The notes under the pieces were generated by a model. That model made no database searches, was not told the origin of the DNA, and saw only the letters and a program-made list of their open reading frames with translations. A stretch of 64,000 nucleotides of DNA from the NCBI RefSeq assembly GCF_028609885.1, contig NZ_CP063195.1, positions 1,178,001 to 1,242,000 on the forward strand, read 5' to 3'. A program made the translations under genes and the position numbers. Below are positions 32,609-43,016 of the stretch, in pieces. Source of the stretch: Corynebacterium jeikeium. GTDB lineage: Bacteria; Actinomycetota; Actinomycetes; Mycobacteriales; Mycobacteriaceae. Position 1 is the stretch's first letter. Every line of letters starts with the position of its first letter.

Positions 32609-33715
32609 TTAAGCTTCCACGCTAGCGGCGTACGCCGCGCGCAGCAGCTCCTCGCTAGGCCCTTCCAGACGGGTGGGCTTGCCGATCTGCTCAAGCACCA
32701 CGAAGCGGATCTTCCCGCCCTTGTTTTTCTTGTCGCGGCCCATCGCCGCCAGCAGCTCGTCCAACTCAGCGCCGTCGTAGCTGGTCGCCAAGCCTACAGA
32801 ATTAAGGATATCGCGGTGACGCCGAACGTCCGCCTCGCTCAAAAGCCCAGCTGCCTTGGCCAGTTCCGCCTCGAAAATCATGCCCACAGCCACCGCCTGG
32901 CCATGGCGCCAGCGGTAGTTCTCGTAATGCTCAACCGCGTGGCCGTAAGTGTGACCGTAGTTAAGGATCTCGCGCAGGCTGGATTCCTTCAGATCTACCG
33001 CCACCACATCAGCCTTCACCTGAATTGCGCGGGCGATCAATTCCGGCAGGCTGCCGTGCGGGTCCAGTGCCGCCTGAGGATCTGCTTCGTAGATGTCCAA
33101 GATCTCGGTATCGGCAATGAAGCCGGCTTTAACAATCTCCGCCGAACCGGCGATCATCTCGGCTTCCGGCAGCGTCTCCAAAACCTCCAGGTCAACAATG
33201 ACCGCGCTAGGCTCGTGGAAAGACCCGACCAGGTTCTTGCCAGCGGGCGTGTTGATGCCGGTCTTGCCACCGACCGCAGCGTCCACCATGGCCAGCAAGG
33301 TGGTGGGATAATGTACTACCTTAATGCCGCGCATCCAGGTGGCAGCGATGAAGCCAGCGAGGTCGGTAGCGGCGCCGCCGCCCAAACCGATGATCGTATC
33401 GGCGCGGGTCAGGCCAACTTGTGCACAGACATCCCAGCACTCGGCGGCGGACTGGGCAGTTTTCGCCGATTCGGCGTCATCGATCTGGTGGGTGTGTGCG
33501 GCATAGCCGGCCGCGGAAAGGCGCTTGGACAGCTCGGCAGCACGGTCTGCTAGGGCGGGCTGGTGAATGATCAGGTAGTTGGCGGTAGCACCTGCGGCCT
33601 TCAGGATCTCTTCAGTAGCAAAGTCAATGCCCCGGTCAATGACCACCTCGTAGGGCGACTGGGAGGCAACCCTAATGCGTTGCTGCTTGAAGTCTGCGGA
33701 ATGTGAGTTGGTCAT
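32609..33715 (-). CDS. aroB: 3-dehydroquinate synthase
   Basis: AroB converts DAHP to 3-dehydroquinate using NAD and a divalent metal. The 368-residue protein has the NAD-binding IIGLGGGAATDLAGFIAA, YPTTLLAMVDAAVGGKTGIN, and the metal site around LNYGHTYGHAVEHYENYRWRHG. ATG at 33715 lies 42 bases after aroK. The order aroC-aroK-aroB-aroQ forms one shikimate block. Confidence 0.97.
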   Translation of the reverse strand: MTNSHSADFKQQRIRVASQSPYEVVIDRGIDFATEEILKAAGATANYLIIHQPALADRAAELSKRLSAAGYAAHTHQIDDAESAKTAQSAAECWDVCAQVGLTRADTIIGLGGGAATDLAGFIAATWMRGIKVVHYPTTLLAMVDAAVGGKTGINTPAGKNLVGSFHEPSAVIVDLEVLETLPEAEMIAGSAEIVKAGFIADTEILDIYEADPQAALDPHGSLPELIARAIQVKADVVAVDLKESSLREILNYGHTYGHAVEHYENYRWRHGQAVAVGMIFEAELAKAAGLLSEADVRRHRDILNSVGLATSYDGAELDELLAAMGRDKKNKGGKIRFVVLEQIGKPTRLEGPSEELLRAAYAASVEA

Positions 33716-33757
33716 GGTGAGAGAATCCTTAGTTGAGTTCTGACTGTTAGCGCGGGA

Positions 33758-34315
33758 CTACTGGGGCCGGATCTGGTGGGATGCGTCGCGCTCGGTGAGG
33801 CGTTCCAGGCGCACCTCTTCGATGAAAGACAGTATGTCGGTAACCACACGGCGGGGCTCCTTGCCGTCGCAGCGCACCATGAAGTTGGAAACTTCCTCGT
33901 AGAACGCAGAGCGCTGCGCGAAAAGCTGCGCGTACTTGCCACGCGGGTCAGCTACGTTCAGCAGCGGGCGGGTGTTCGATCCGGACGTGCGCCGTACGCC
34001 CTCATCGATGGAAACGTTGAGGTACACCACCGTGTGCTCAGCGAGTAATTCCCGAGTGCTTTCGGTCACCACTGCCCCGCCGCCGAGGGAGACGATCCCG
34101 TCAGTCTGCAGTGCTTCTGCCACTACGATGGCCTCCTGCTCGCGGAAAGCTGGCTCCCCGAGCTCGCCCATGATTTGGTTGCAGGTTTTACCGAGCTTTT
34201 TCTCGAGCATGTGGTCGGTATCCACGAGCTGCAGGTTCAGCGCATTGGCCAAACGCTTACCGATGGTTGTCTTCCCGGAGCCAGGGAGCCCCACCAGCAC
34301 GGCGCGAGGGCTCAT
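33758..34315 (-). CDS. aroK: Shikimate kinase
   Basis: AroK phosphorylates shikimate at O3. The 185-residue protein has the P-loop GLPGSGKT (9-16), the shikimate-binding [11 protein letters not shown], the GGGAV motif, and an arginine-rich lid near [13 protein letters not shown] at 34315 overlaps the aroC stop by four bases, and GGAG lies upstream. It has a slightly extended C-terminal tail. Confidence 0.96.
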   Translation of the reverse strand: MSPRAVLVGLPGSGKTTIGKRLANALNLQLVDTDHMLEKKLGKTCNQIMGELGEPAFREQEAIVVAEALQTDGIVSLGGGAVVTESTRELLAEHTVVYLNVSIDEGVRRTSGSNTRPLLNVADPRGKYAQLFAQRSAFYEEVSNFMVRCDGKEPRRVVTDILSFIEEVRLERLTERDASHQIRPQ

Positions 34316-35571
34316 CGGATTTCTCCGTCCGCCACTTCCCCGTCGGCCACGTCGTTGGCCTCAGCGGACCAGTCGAGGCGGGTATCTACGTACTCCAGGT
34401 AGGACTGCACGTTGCGCTTGGTTTCCTCCACGGAGTCGCCACCGAACTTCTTCAACACGGCACGGGCCAGTACCAGGGCGACCATGGTTTCGGCCACCAC
34501 GCCGGCAGCCGGCACGGCGCACACGTCGGAACGTTGGTGAATGCCCGTAGCGGCCTCACCGGTAGCCATGTCCACGGTCTTCAGTGCGCGCGGGACTGTG
34601 CTGATCGGCTTCATGGCGGCGCGGACGCGCAGCTCCTCGCCGTTGGTCATGCCGCCTTCCAGTCCACCTGCGCGGTTGCTCAGGCGGTGTACGCCACCGT
34701 CGGCAGCCGCCTCCATCTCGTCATGAGCCTCGGAGCCGCGGCGGCGAGCTTCCTCGAAGCCATCGCCGATCTCCACGCCCTTGATCGCCTGAATGCCCAT
34801 GAGGGCGGCGGCCAGTTGGGCATCCAGGCGCTCGTCGCCGGAGACGTGGGAGCCCAGGCCGATCGGCAGGCCCTTAACTACGACCTCGACGATGCCGCCG
34901 AGGGTATCGCCGGACTTCTTCGCGGCCTTGATTTCGTCGATCATGGACTCTTCCGCTGCGGAATCGAAGGCGCGCACCGGCGAGGCGTCGATGCCTTCCA
35001 GATCGCTAAATTCCGGGCTCGGTCCCTCATAGGGCTCCGAGCGGCCGATACTGATGACGTGCGAGAGCACCTCCACACCCAGCACCTCGCGCAGCAGGGC
35101 GCGAGCAAAAGTTCCGGCGGCCACGCGGGCGGCGGTCTCGCGGGCAGAGGAACGCTCCAGAATCGGGCGTGCCTCATCGTGGTCGTACTTCACCATGCCA
35201 GAGAAATCGGCGTGGCCGGGTCGCGGACGGGTCAGCTTCGCACCGCGGCCGCTGGCCATCTCTTTGGCAACCTCCGGATCCGACTCGTCGATCGGGTCGG
35301 CGGACATGATCGTGGTCCACTTCGGCCACTCGGTGTTGCCGATCATCACAGCCACCGGGCTGCCGAGGGTCTTGCCGTGGCGCACGCCGCCGACGAAGGT
35401 CACTTCGTCGGCCTCGAACTTCATACGCGCCCCGCGACCATAGCCCAGACGGCGGCGAGCCAGCTGATAAGAAACGTCTTCCCGAGTTACCGACAAACCG
35501 GCCGGGAGGTTCTCGATCATCGAAATGAGGGCCTGGCCGTGCGATTCACCTGCAGTAGTCCAACGAAGCAT
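34312..35571 (-). CDS. aroC: Chorismate synthase
   Basis: AroC makes chorismate from EPSP using reduced FMN. The 419-residue protein begins [15 protein letters not shown] and has the family signatures [24 protein letters not shown] and [18 protein letters not shown] chose the ATG at 35571, which gives the universal N-terminus; an in-frame start 13 codons upstream adds a non-conserved tail. No ribosome site is evident, so the transcript may be nearly leaderless. The C-terminus is extended with a short acidic repeat ([10 protein letters not shown]). Confidence 0.95.
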   Translation of the reverse strand: MLRWTTAGESHGQALISMIENLPAGLSVTREDVSYQLARRRLGYGRGARMKFEADEVTFVGGVRHGKTLGSPVAVMIGNTEWPKWTTIMSADPIDESDPEVAKEMASGRGAKLTRPRPGHADFSGMVKYDHDEARPILERSSARETAARVAAGTFARALLREVLGVEVLSHVISIGRSEPYEGPSPEFSDLEGIDASPVRAFDSAAEESMIDEIKAAKKSGDTLGGIVEVVVKGLPIGLGSHVSGDERLDAQLAAALMGIQAIKGVEIGDGFEEARRRGSEAHDEMEAAADGGVHRLSNRAGGLEGGMTNGEELRVRAAMKPISTVPRALKTVDMATGEAATGIHQRSDVCAVPAAGVVAETMVALVLARAVLKKFGGDSVEETKRNVQSYLEYVDTRLDWSAEANDVADGEVADGEIR

Positions 35572-35625
35572 AAAGAGCATGATACAGGCCAAATGCAGCC
35601 TGAGCTTCAATGACGTCCCGGATTA

Positions 35626-36081
35626 TTAACGGAAGATTAATGACGCCGCCACCACTGCCCCCGTCGCCACCAACATCGCCGGGCCGTGGGGGCTGGCCCT
35701 GTCGGCGTCTGCTCTTTGCCCTCCGCGAAGGAAACAGTGCATCACACCGCTCAAACCCAGCGCAGCAACGGTGCCGAACGGAGCGACAATTGCGGCCAGT
35801 GTTCCCGTCGTGAGCGCGAGCTTCGCATCCCCGCCACCCGCTATCAGCCGGGGGTGCAGCAGCGGAAGCCCAAAGGCCACCGCCCACCAGGCCACCCCGC
35901 CGAGCAGAGCCCAGTGGTTTGCGCCCGGCATAGCTAAGGGCACGAGCCCAGCAGCGGGTATGGCGGGAAGGGTCAGATAGTTCGGCAAGCGGGAGGTGCG
36001 GGCGTCAATAAGAAAAAGGGCGATAGCCCACGGCAGGAAAGGTAACAGCGGCCACCAGGAAAGAAACGGGGTTGCATTCAC
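35626..36081 (-). CDS. Small prepilin-peptidase-like A24 aspartic protease
   Basis: This 151-residue membrane protein has several hydrophobic segments and the two catalytic aspartate motifs of the A24 family: DARTSRLPN near residue 27 and GGGDAKL near residue 84. It lacks the N-terminal cytosolic methyltransferase domain of full-length type IV prepilin peptidases. Such short forms process Tad/Flp-type prepilins in other bacteria, but no pilus genes lie in the window. The start is GTG at 36081, with no clear ribosome site. It sits between aroC and aroE, and the substrate is unknown. Confidence 0.82.
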   Translation of the reverse strand: MNATPFLSWWPLLPFLPWAIALFLIDARTSRLPNYLTLPAIPAAGLVPLAMPGANHWALLGGVAWWAVAFGLPLLHPRLIAGGGDAKLALTTGTLAAIVAPFGTVAALGLSGVMHCFLRGGQRADADRASPHGPAMLVATGAVVAASLIFR

Positions 36082-36145
36082 GCTTCGGAAGGTTAGCCAG
36101 GCGCGCGGACAGACCCCCGTGCACGAGGCTTCGAGAAAGTCCGGA

Positions 36146-36172
36146 CTGTGGAGAGCGGAAAGTTATCCACAG
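36146..36172. promoter_or_regulatory. Inverted DnaA-box pair / hairpin after aroE
   Basis: TTATCCACA (36163-36171) is a perfect DnaA box. A weaker copy in opposite orientation makes CTGTGGA/TCCACAG arms (36146-36152 with 36166-36172) around 13 bases. It lies 11 bases after the aroE stop, so it could also be a weak terminator. Confidence 0.5.
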
Positions 36173-36182
36173 GGGCGAGGAT

Positions 36183-37067
36183 CTAGGCTTGCCCCTTGGC
36201 ACGCAGCACGGTATCGAGCATCAGACCCTTTGGGGCTGAATGGCCGGTGAACAGGCGGAACTGTTCCTCAGCCTGGCCTGCCAACATGCGCAGGCCGTCA
36301 GCGTGCGGAATCGATTTCGCTGTGGCTGAGGAAAGCAGGGGCGTTGGATATGGATCGTAGATAACGTCCACGATGCCTGATGCGGAACACAGTCCCTCAG
36401 CCAGTTCCTCGGCGGCATGGGCTGGAATTGTAGAAATCACGGCGGCTGCGCCGGTGCACGTCCCGGCAATGTCGGCTTCTTCAAAACGAGCCCAGGAGAA
36501 CTCCATGCCCATCGTCTCCACCACGGCTTGTAGGTTCAGGGCGCGCTCCGATCGAGCAAGTACAGTCACTTCGGTGACCCCGGCGGCAGCCAGCGCCGCC
36601 ACTGCCGGGCGAGCAGTTCCACCGTTACCAACGATTACCGCGCGGGCGCCTTCGAGCGCAGACGTGTCCCCGCCGTATAGGTGCTCCAAGCAACGAGCCA
36701 CACCATCCACGTCGGTATTGTCGGCCAACCACTTGCCGTCGCCCTGCGGCACCAGAGTGTTCGCGGAGCCGATCTCCTGAGCCCGGTTGGTCGCCAAATC
36801 TGCCAATTCCAAGGCAGCCTGCTTGCCGGGCATAGTCACGGAGAAGCCGCGGACCTGATCGCCAGACTCGCTTAGCAGTCGGCGGATGTCACGAGACTCT
36901 CCCGCTTCCACACGGTAGTAATCCATGTCTAGCCCCAGCGCTCGATAACCAGCGCTGTGCAGCTGTGGGGACAGTGAGTGCTCGATCGGGTTGCCCAGCA
37001 CCGCGCAGCGCATGCCGGGCATCTCCAAGAACTCATCTACCGACAGCACGTGGCCTGCGGCGGACAT
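36183..37067 (-). CDS. aroE: Shikimate dehydrogenase
   Basis: AroE reduces 3-dehydroshikimate with NADPH. The 294-residue protein has the substrate-binding GNPIEHSLSPQLHSAGY, the catalytic Lys in VTMPGKQAAL, TDVDGV, and the cofactor-binding IVGNGGTARPAVAAL. In that last loop the usual GxGGA is GNGGT. ATG at 37067 has AAAGGGTG upstream. It follows mltG after 57 bases. The family also includes quinate/shikimate dehydrogenases, but single-copy context with aro genes favours AroE. Confidence 0.94.
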   Translation of the reverse strand: MSAAGHVLSVDEFLEMPGMRCAVLGNPIEHSLSPQLHSAGYRALGLDMDYYRVEAGESRDIRRLLSESGDQVRGFSVTMPGKQAALELADLATNRAQEIGSANTLVPQGDGKWLADNTDVDGVARCLEHLYGGDTSALEGARAVIVGNGGTARPAVAALAAAGVTEVTVLARSERALNLQAVVETMGMEFSWARFEEADIAGTCTGAAAVISTIPAHAAEELAEGLCSASGIVDVIYDPYPTPLLSSATAKSIPHADGLRMLAGQAEEQFRLFTGHSAPKGLMLDTVLRAKGQA

Positions 37068-37124
37068 ACAAATTCACCCTTTGCTTATGAAGATTGCTCT
37101 TGAGTCTCGGCTAGTTCTGGCTAG

Positions 37125-38279
37125 CTAGCGGTTCGAATCCAACACACCGTTGCGGCGGGATTCCTCAATAGCCCGTTCGTGGGCATCGAAATCGCGGTTG
37201 AAGACCGTTCGACCGTCCTTGTCCACCGTAACGAAGTACAGCCAGTCGCCCTCGGCCGGGTTCTCGATTGCGTGCAGAGCCTGTAGGCCAGGCGAGGAAA
37301 TCGGAGTTTCCGGCAGGCCCTCCTTGGCGTAGGTATTCCACGGGGTCGACCGCCTACGATCCTCGTCGGTGGTGGCGACCTCAACTTCGCTCAGGTCGTA
37401 GTTGACCGTCGAGTCGAACTCCAACTTCTGGTTCTCGTGCAGGCGGTTCAGGATCACGCGGGCGACCTTGTCGAAGTCGCCTTCCGGAGCCTCGCGCTCC
37501 ACCAGAGATGCCGCCACCAGCATGTCGTAGGGGCTTAAGCCAACCTTTTCTGCGGAAGACAACAAGCCGGTGTTTTCGTACTGCTCCTTGGAGGTCTTCA
37601 GCAGAGTCTTGAGAATTTCTTCCGGGCTGCTGGTCGGGTCGAAGAGGTGCACGCCGGGGGAAATCAAGCCCTCGATGCGCTTCGGATCATCGCCGCGCGC
37701 GTTCACCTTATCCAAAGCCCAGTCAGCGATCTCTAGCTGCTCCGGCGGGGTCTGCGCCGCCGCTTTCTGCAGGTCCTCGACGGACACACAGTTTTGTTCG
37801 TCCTGGCAGGTCTGCTCGGAGACCAACGTGAAGATACCCTTGCGGTTATCTCCATCTACCACCTGGACGTCATGGAGAGTCAGGCCATTCGGAATGTCAA
37901 CCACGCCCCGGCGGCGTTCATCGCTAGACAGCCACTCCAGGGCCTTGTCGGCGGACATCTGCTCTTGCAGTGGGTAGTAGCCTGCCTGCAGCTCCGGTTC
38001 CTTGCGCTCCGCAGCGGACATCAGCGCTCGGCGGGAACCCACGACGTCCTTTTCCACCAGCTGCTCCGACAAGCTATCCACAGAGTCACCGGGGCTTACG
38101 CGAACCATGACGACGTTGCCATTGCCCTCACCCTCATAGTCACGCACAGCCACAACGTCGCGCTGGTACCAGACGTAGGCACATGTACCGATCAGGAGGA
38201 CGACCAGAGCGAGAGCCAGCGCGGCGGCAAGCTGACGGCGCCGTCTAAACTTCGGCTGCATATTGCGGGTCGGTCCCAT
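37125..38279 (-). CDS. mltG: Endolytic murein transglycosylase MltG
   Basis: MltG cleaves nascent glycan strands and may set their length. The 384-residue protein has a basic cytoplasmic start, one membrane segment (about 17-37), a LysM-like stretch and the YceG catalytic domain. That domain has EGLISPGVHLFDP and the catalytic glutamate in AASLVEREAPEG (Glu261), followed by VARVILNRL. ATG at 38279 starts MGPTRNMQPK. The order ruvX-mltG-aroE is conserved in corynebacteria and other actinobacteria. Confidence 0.95.
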   Translation of the reverse strand: MGPTRNMQPKFRRRRQLAAALALALVVLLIGTCAYVWYQRDVVAVRDYEGEGNGNVVMVRVSPGDSVDSLSEQLVEKDVVGSRRALMSAAERKEPELQAGYYPLQEQMSADKALEWLSSDERRRGVVDIPNGLTLHDVQVVDGDNRKGIFTLVSEQTCQDEQNCVSVEDLQKAAAQTPPEQLEIADWALDKVNARGDDPKRIEGLISPGVHLFDPTSSPEEILKTLLKTSKEQYENTGLLSSAEKVGLSPYDMLVAASLVEREAPEGDFDKVARVILNRLHENQKLEFDSTVNYDLSEVEVATTDEDRRRSTPWNTYAKEGLPETPISSPGLQALHAIENPAEGDWLYFVTVDKDGRTVFNRDFDAHERAIEESRRNGVLDSNR

Positions 38280-38397
38280 AGGTCAGTGTGGCCTTTCGTA
38301 CAGGGTTAAACTCTTGGGTTTGCTCTTTAACGTCAAATACAAGCTGAGCCCAACAACGTTAAGCGTCGCCCGTCATTTTCTCACGAATTGGTAAATT

Positions 38398-38865
38398 TTA
38401 GGAAAGCGCGCGCCGCCGCGTGTCTAACCACCCCTGCAGAATATGTACTGCTGCGGCCTGGTCGATCTTCTTTCTGCCTTTTTTACTATTGACGCCGGAG
38501 GCGTGAAAAGCCTGCGTAGCGGCCATCGTAGACATTCTTTCGTCCACCATGCGCAGTGGAATATCCGGCAATTCCTCTTTAACCAGCCGCGCAAATTCCT
38601 CTGCATTCAGGGTGCTTTGTGTATGGTTTCCGCGCAGTGCAACCGGTAGGCCCACCACAATCTCCACCACGAAATTCTCCCGGCAGATCTCCGCCACACG
38701 CTGTACATCCGCGTCGTCCGCGGTGGCCTGAACGGTCTCCACGGGTGTGGCGAGGATGCAGTCCGGGTCCGAGATCGCCACTCCAATGCGCACGGTGCCT
38801 ACGTCGAGGCCGAGCCTCCGCCCGCGGCCGGGGTCGGTGGCTGGATCTGGCTTCTCGGTCTGCAT
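38398..38865 (-). CDS. ruvX: Putative Holliday-junction resolvase / pre-16S rRNA nuclease YqgF
   Basis: YqgF/RuvX proteins have an RNase H-like fold; in E. coli YqgF trims the 5' end of 16S rRNA. The 155-residue protein has RLGLDVGTVRIGVAISD with Asp21, EIVVGLPVALRG, and DERMSTMAA with a further acidic ligand, then the C-terminal KKIDQAAAVHILQGWL. ATG at 38865 lies 21 bases after alaS. A copy of the GGCGTCA/A-run motif lies near its 3' end, coding GVNSKKG. Confidence 0.94.
   Translation of the reverse strand: MQTEKPDPATDPGRGRRLGLDVGTVRIGVAISDPDCILATPVETVQATADDADVQRVAEICRENFVVEIVVGLPVALRGNHTQSTLNAEEFARLVKEELPDIPLRMVDERMSTMAATQAFHASGVNSKKGRKKIDQAAAVHILQGWLDTRRRALS
38479..38496 (-). repeat. GGCGTCA/A6 bipartite motif copy (in ruvX)
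   Basis: On the minus strand: GGCGTCA, five bases, six A, then GG. The reading frame uses AAT, AGT, AAA and AAA, all AT-rich codons in a GC-rich gene. Confidence 0.6.
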
Positions 38866-38886
38866 CAGCGAAAACTCCCCGCGCGA

Positions 38887-41550
38887 CTATCCGCGCAGTG
38901 CGCTCTTGACGGCTTCGATGCCGGCGGGGATGCCGGCGGCGTCCGAACCAGAGCCCTGCGCCATGGCCGGCTTACCGCCACCGCGACCAGAAACCTTCTC
39001 CCCGAAGGCCTTGACGAGCTCGCCGGCCTTAATGCCCTTGTCCACAGCAGCGTCGTTTGCAGCGGCGACGAAAGGTACCTTCTCGCCGTCTACGGAAGCA
39101 AAGACCACGACGGCGGGTTCGGAGCCCAGGCGGTTCTTCGCATCCATGGCCAGGGTGCGCAGGTCACCGGCGGCCACACCTTCGGGCAGCCGCTCGGCCA
39201 GAACCTTGACCTCGCCGATAGTTTCGGCCTTCTCCACCAGCTGGCCGACCTGCCCCTGCAGCTGCTGCGCACGCAGCTGCTGGATCTGCTTCTCGGCGGC
39301 CTTCAGTTTGGCGGTGAGCGCGTCGATGCGCTCCGGTAGTTCCTCGCTCGGGGTCTTCAGGCTGGTTGCCAGGCCAGCCACCAGAGACTTCTCGGTACTC
39401 AGGAAGCGGAAGGAATCCATGCCCGTGTAGGCCTCGATGCGGCGCACGCCGGAGCCGACGGAGGACTCGCCGAGCACTGAGATCGGGCCGACCTGGGAAG
39501 AGTGCTCCACGTGGATACCGCCGCACAGCTCCATGGAGAACGGGCCGCCGATCTCCACGACGCGCACCTCGGAACCGTAATTCTCGCCGAACAGGGCCAT
39601 AGCGCCCATCGCCTTGGCCTCCTCCAGGGAGGTCTCGATGGTATTCACCTGGTAGTCGCTATCCACCGCGCCGTTGGCGATCTCCTCGATCTGGTTCAGC
39701 TGGTTTTCGGTCAGCTGCTCGCCGTAGTTGAAGTCGAAGCGCAGGTAGCCCGGCTTGTTCATGGAGCCGGCCTGCACGGCTGTTGGCCCCAGCACCTCGC
39801 GCAGGGCGGCGTGAATCAGGTGCGTGCCGGAGTGCGCCTGGCGAGCCTGGTGGCGCCACGCCTTGTCCACCGTTGCCTGTACCTTTTGGCCCACGGCCAG
39901 CTCGCCGCCGCTCACGGTCACGTGGTGTACCCAGACCTTCTTGCCGACCTTCTGCACGTCCTCCACACGGGCGGAGCCCGAGGTGGTGGTCATCTCGCCG
40001 CGATCGGCCATCTGGCCACCGGCCTCTGCATAGAACGGGGTGCGGTCCAGAATCACCTGGACGGCCGCGCCCTCGCTAGCAGTTTCCACCAGCGCACCGT
40101 CGCGGATGATGCCCAGCACGGAGCCCTCGTCGGCCAGGTTCTCGTAGCCGGTGAACACGGTCGGCTGGTTGTCCACGAACGGGCGGTAGATCGTCTGATC
40201 CACGTGGCCCAGCTTCTTGGCGTTGTTATCGGCCTTGGCGCGGGCCTTCTGCTCCGCCATCAGGTCGTGGAAGCCGTCGATTTCCACCTTCAGGCCGGCC
40301 TCGGCGGCCATCTCCTGGGTCAAATCGATCGGGAAGCCATGGGTGTCGTGCAGGGAGAAAGCAACGTCGCCCGGGACGGTATCCTCGCCGCGCTCCTTGG
40401 CACCGTGGGCCCAGTTGTCGAACATCTGGGATCCGGATTCCAGGGTCTTCAGGAAGGACTTCTCCTCTGCCAGAGCTACGGCGCGAATGCGCTCGTAGTT
40501 CTCGGCGATTTCCGGGTAGGAGGGCGTCATGGTCTCGCGCACGGTGTCCATGAACTTCTCCAGGGTCTCCCCCGTTGCACCCAGCAGGCGGGCGGAGCGG
40601 ATGATACGGCGCAGCAGGCGGCGCAGGATGTAGCCGCGCCCCTCGTTGCCGGGGGTCACGCCGTCCAGCATCAGCATCAGACCGGTGCGGGAGTGGTCGG
40701 CGATCACGCGGAAGCGTACGTCGTTTGCCTGGTCGGCGCCGTACTTGGCGCCGGTGACCTCCTGGGCCACGTCGATGACGGGGCGCAGCAGGTCGGTCTC
40801 GTACACGTTGTCCACGTCTTGCAGGATGCAGGCGACGCGCTCGATGCCCAGGCCGGTATCGATGTTCTTCTTCGGCAGCTTGCCGACGATCTCGAAGTTG
40901 CCTTTGCCCAGCCCCTCGCCGCGCTCGTTCTCCATGAAAACGAGGTTCCAGATCTCGATGTAGCGGGTGTCATCGACGATCGGGCCGCCCTCCTGGCCGT
41001 GCTCCGGGCCGCGGTCGTAGTAGATCTCCGAGCAGGGACCACACGGGCCGGGAATGCCCATGGACCAGTAGTTATCCTCCATGCCGAGGCGTTGGATCTT
41101 GTGCTCGGGCACGCCGATCTTCTTGTTCCAGATCTCCGCCGCTTCGTCGTCGTCGGTAAAAACTGTAACCCACAGGCGCTCCGGGTCCAGGCCCAGTCCG
41201 CCTTCTTCCACCGGATCGGTCAGCAGCGTCCAGGCGTGCGTGATCGCACCTTCCTTGAAGTAAGCGCCGAAGGAGAAGTTTCCCGCCATCTGAAAGAAAG
41301 TGTTGTGGCGGGTGGTGATGCCGACCTCGTCAATGTCCAGGGTGCGCACGCACTTCTGGATGGAGGTCGCCGTGCCGTTTTCAAACGGTGGGTTCTGCTG
41401 GCCCAGGAAGTAGGGCTTGAACGGAACCATGCCGGCGTTCACGAACAGAAGGTTCGGGTCGTCCAGGATCAGCGATGCGCTGGGTACCTCGGTGTGCCCG
41501 GCCTTGGTGAAGTGCTCGATGAAGCGCTGGCGGATCTCATGCGTTTGCAC
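38887..41550 (-). CDS. alaS: Alanyl-tRNA synthetase
   Basis: AlaS charges tRNA-Ala and edits mischarged Ser and Gly. The 887-residue protein has the class II aminoacylation core ([28 protein letters not shown]). The editing domain has zinc ligands in [11 protein letters not shown] and CGGIHVEH. The C-Ala domain ends with the DHHA1-type glycine-rich [14 protein letters not shown]. The start is GTG at 41550 with GAGGT upstream. It lies 53 bases after rarA. Confidence 0.98.
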   Translation of the reverse strand: MQTHEIRQRFIEHFTKAGHTEVPSASLILDDPNLLFVNAGMVPFKPYFLGQQNPPFENGTATSIQKCVRTLDIDEVGITTRHNTFFQMAGNFSFGAYFKEGAITHAWTLLTDPVEEGGLGLDPERLWVTVFTDDDEAAEIWNKKIGVPEHKIQRLGMEDNYWSMGIPGPCGPCSEIYYDRGPEHGQEGGPIVDDTRYIEIWNLVFMENERGEGLGKGNFEIVGKLPKKNIDTGLGIERVACILQDVDNVYETDLLRPVIDVAQEVTGAKYGADQANDVRFRVIADHSRTGLMLMLDGVTPGNEGRGYILRRLLRRIIRSARLLGATGETLEKFMDTVRETMTPSYPEIAENYERIRAVALAEEKSFLKTLESGSQMFDNWAHGAKERGEDTVPGDVAFSLHDTHGFPIDLTQEMAAEAGLKVEIDGFHDLMAEQKARAKADNNAKKLGHVDQTIYRPFVDNQPTVFTGYENLADEGSVLGIIRDGALVETASEGAAVQVILDRTPFYAEAGGQMADRGEMTTTSGSARVEDVQKVGKKVWVHHVTVSGGELAVGQKVQATVDKAWRHQARQAHSGTHLIHAALREVLGPTAVQAGSMNKPGYLRFDFNYGEQLTENQLNQIEEIANGAVDSDYQVNTIETSLEEAKAMGAMALFGENYGSEVRVVEIGGPFSMELCGGIHVEHSSQVGPISVLGESSVGSGVRRIEAYTGMDSFRFLSTEKSLVAGLATSLKTPSEELPERIDALTAKLKAAEKQIQQLRAQQLQGQVGQLVEKAETIGEVKVLAERLPEGVAAGDLRTLAMDAKNRLGSEPAVVVFASVDGEKVPFVAAANDAAVDKGIKAGELVKAFGEKVSGRGGGKPAMAQGSGSDAAGIPAGIEAVKSALRG

Positions 41551-41600
41551 GGTGGCTTTACCTCGTAGAGTTCTATGTCGACTGTAAATGGAATGCGTAC

Positions 41601-41606
41601 ATTCTA
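41601..41606 (-). promoter_or_regulatory. Possible -10 element for alaS
   Basis: On the minus strand TAGAAT overlaps the rarA stop codon and would start a transcript with a leader of about 45 bases before the alaS GTG. It fits the corynebacterial -10 consensus TANANT, but no good -35 is seen. Confidence 0.35.
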
Positions 41607-42998
41607 CCCCCGGGTTAAGAAGGAGCGAACGATAGCCCTAAGGCTACTCAAGCGCGCAGCAATGGTCTTTTCGTGGCCGTGGGTTGTCGGCTGGTAGTAC
41701 ACCGCGTCCTTCAGATCGTCCGGCAGGTACTGCTGCGGCACCACGCCCTTGGGGTCGTCGTGCGGATAGACGTATCCCACCGCGTTGCCGAGTGCCTTCG
41801 CCCCCTGGTAGTGGCCGTCGCGCAAGTGAGCCGGTACTGTCCCGCCCTTGCCTGCCTGCACGTCCCCGATGGCAGAGTTGATGGCTGCGATCACCCCGTT
41901 GGACTTCGGCGCGGTCGCCAGGTGGATCGTGGCCTGCGCCAGGTTGAGCCGTGCCTCCGGCATGCCGATGAAGCTCACCGCGTGATATGCCGCCACCGCC
42001 ACCTGCAGCGCCTGCGGGTCGGCCATGCCGATGTCCTCGCTGGCATGGATAACCAGTCTGCGGGCGATGAAGCGCGGATCTTCGCCGCCTTCCAGCATGC
42101 GGGCTAGGTAGTGCAGCGCGGCGTCCGGATCCGAACCACGGATGGATTTAATGAAGGCACTGGTGATGTCGTAGTGCTGGTCGCCGTCGCGGTCGTACCG
42201 CGCCACTGCCTTGTTGAGGGACTTTTTTACTTGTGACGCCACCAGCTCCGCCACGCCGTTCTCCCCATCCGGCTCGACTCCCTCGGCCGCGGCCTCCAGA
42301 TACGTCAGACTACGGCGGGCATCCCCGGCCGCCATGGCGACGAGCTGATCCATCGCCTCGGAGGTCACCCGCAGACGGCCAGCGTAGCCGCGCTCGTCGT
42401 CGAGGGCGCGCTGCAGTACGGTGCGGATGTCGGCGTCACTAAGAGAGGACAGTTGGACAAGCAACGACCGCGACAATAGTGGCGACACCACAGAGAACGA
42501 AGGATTCTCGGTGGTGGCGGCGACCAATAGGACGGTGCGGTTTTCGACTGCGGAGAGGAGTGCGTCCTGCTGGGTCTTTGAAAAACGGTGCACCTCGTCG
42601 ATGAATAAGACGGTGTGTTCGCCCAAGACCAGGCGCTTGCGGGCTTGTTCGATGATCGCACGGACTTCTTTTACGCCAGAGTTCAGGGCGCTTAAGGCCT
42701 CGAAACGGCGACCGGAAGCCTGGGAGATCAGGCTCGCGATGGTGGTCTTGCCGGTGCCAGGTGGACCGTAGAGGATGACGGAGGTATCTCCGTGGCCATC
42801 GATCAGACGGCGCAGTGGCGAGCCGGGGCCGAGAACCTTGTCCTGGCCCACTACCTCATCGAGGCTGCGGGGGCGCATACGGACGGCCAGCGGCGCGTGG
42901 GAGCCGGGGTGAAAGTACGCCTCAGCGGCGTCTCCGTCGGTTCCATTTGCCGCAGCGGCGCCACTGCCCTGCTGACCTTGGGAAAACAGATCGTCCAT
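41604..42998 (-). CDS. rarA: Replication-associated recombination protein A (AAA+ ATPase)
   Basis: RarA/MgsA is a clamp-loader-like AAA+ ATPase acting at stalled forks. The 464-residue protein has Walker A GPPGTGKT (78-85), Walker [10 protein letters not shown], the sensor stretch [12 protein letters not shown], and a C-terminal tetramerisation domain with [19 protein letters not shown]. The first 30 residues are low-complexity. ATG at 42998 lies 18 bases after the APH-like gene. A GGCGTCA/A-run motif copy falls just before the C-terminal domain. Confidence 0.95.
   Translation of the reverse strand: MDDLFSQGQQGSGAAAANGTDGDAAEAYFHPGSHAPLAVRMRPRSLDEVVGQDKVLGPGSPLRRLIDGHGDTSVILYGPPGTGKTTIASLISQASGRRFEALSALNSGVKEVRAIIEQARKRLVLGEHTVLFIDEVHRFSKTQQDALLSAVENRTVLLVAATTENPSFSVVSPLLSRSLLVQLSSLSDADIRTVLQRALDDERGYAGRLRVTSEAMDQLVAMAAGDARRSLTYLEAAAEGVEPDGENGVAELVASQVKKSLNKAVARYDRDGDQHYDITSAFIKSIRGSDPDAALHYLARMLEGGEDPRFIARRLVIHASEDIGMADPQALQVAVAAYHAVSFIGMPEARLNLAQATIHLATAPKSNGVIAAINSAIGDVQAGKGGTVPAHLRDGHYQGAKALGNAVGYVYPHDDPKGVVPQQYLPDDLKDAVYYQPTTHGHEKTIAARLSSLRAIVRSFLTRG
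42223..42240 (-). repeat. GGCGTCA/A6 bipartite motif copy (in rarA)
   Basis: On the minus strand: GGCGTCA, five bases, six A, then G. The codons used are TCA, CAA, GTA and AAA, all uncommon in GC-rich corynebacteria. Confidence 0.6.
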
Positions 42999-43016
42999 AG
43001 GCTTAATCAGCAGGCG

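Noticed and set aside
39502..41568. Very long open frame on the plus strand opposite alaS
   Set aside because: It is a mirror of alaS codon bias: GC-rich third positions on one strand leave the opposite frame open. The translation is low-complexity and has no recognisable domain.
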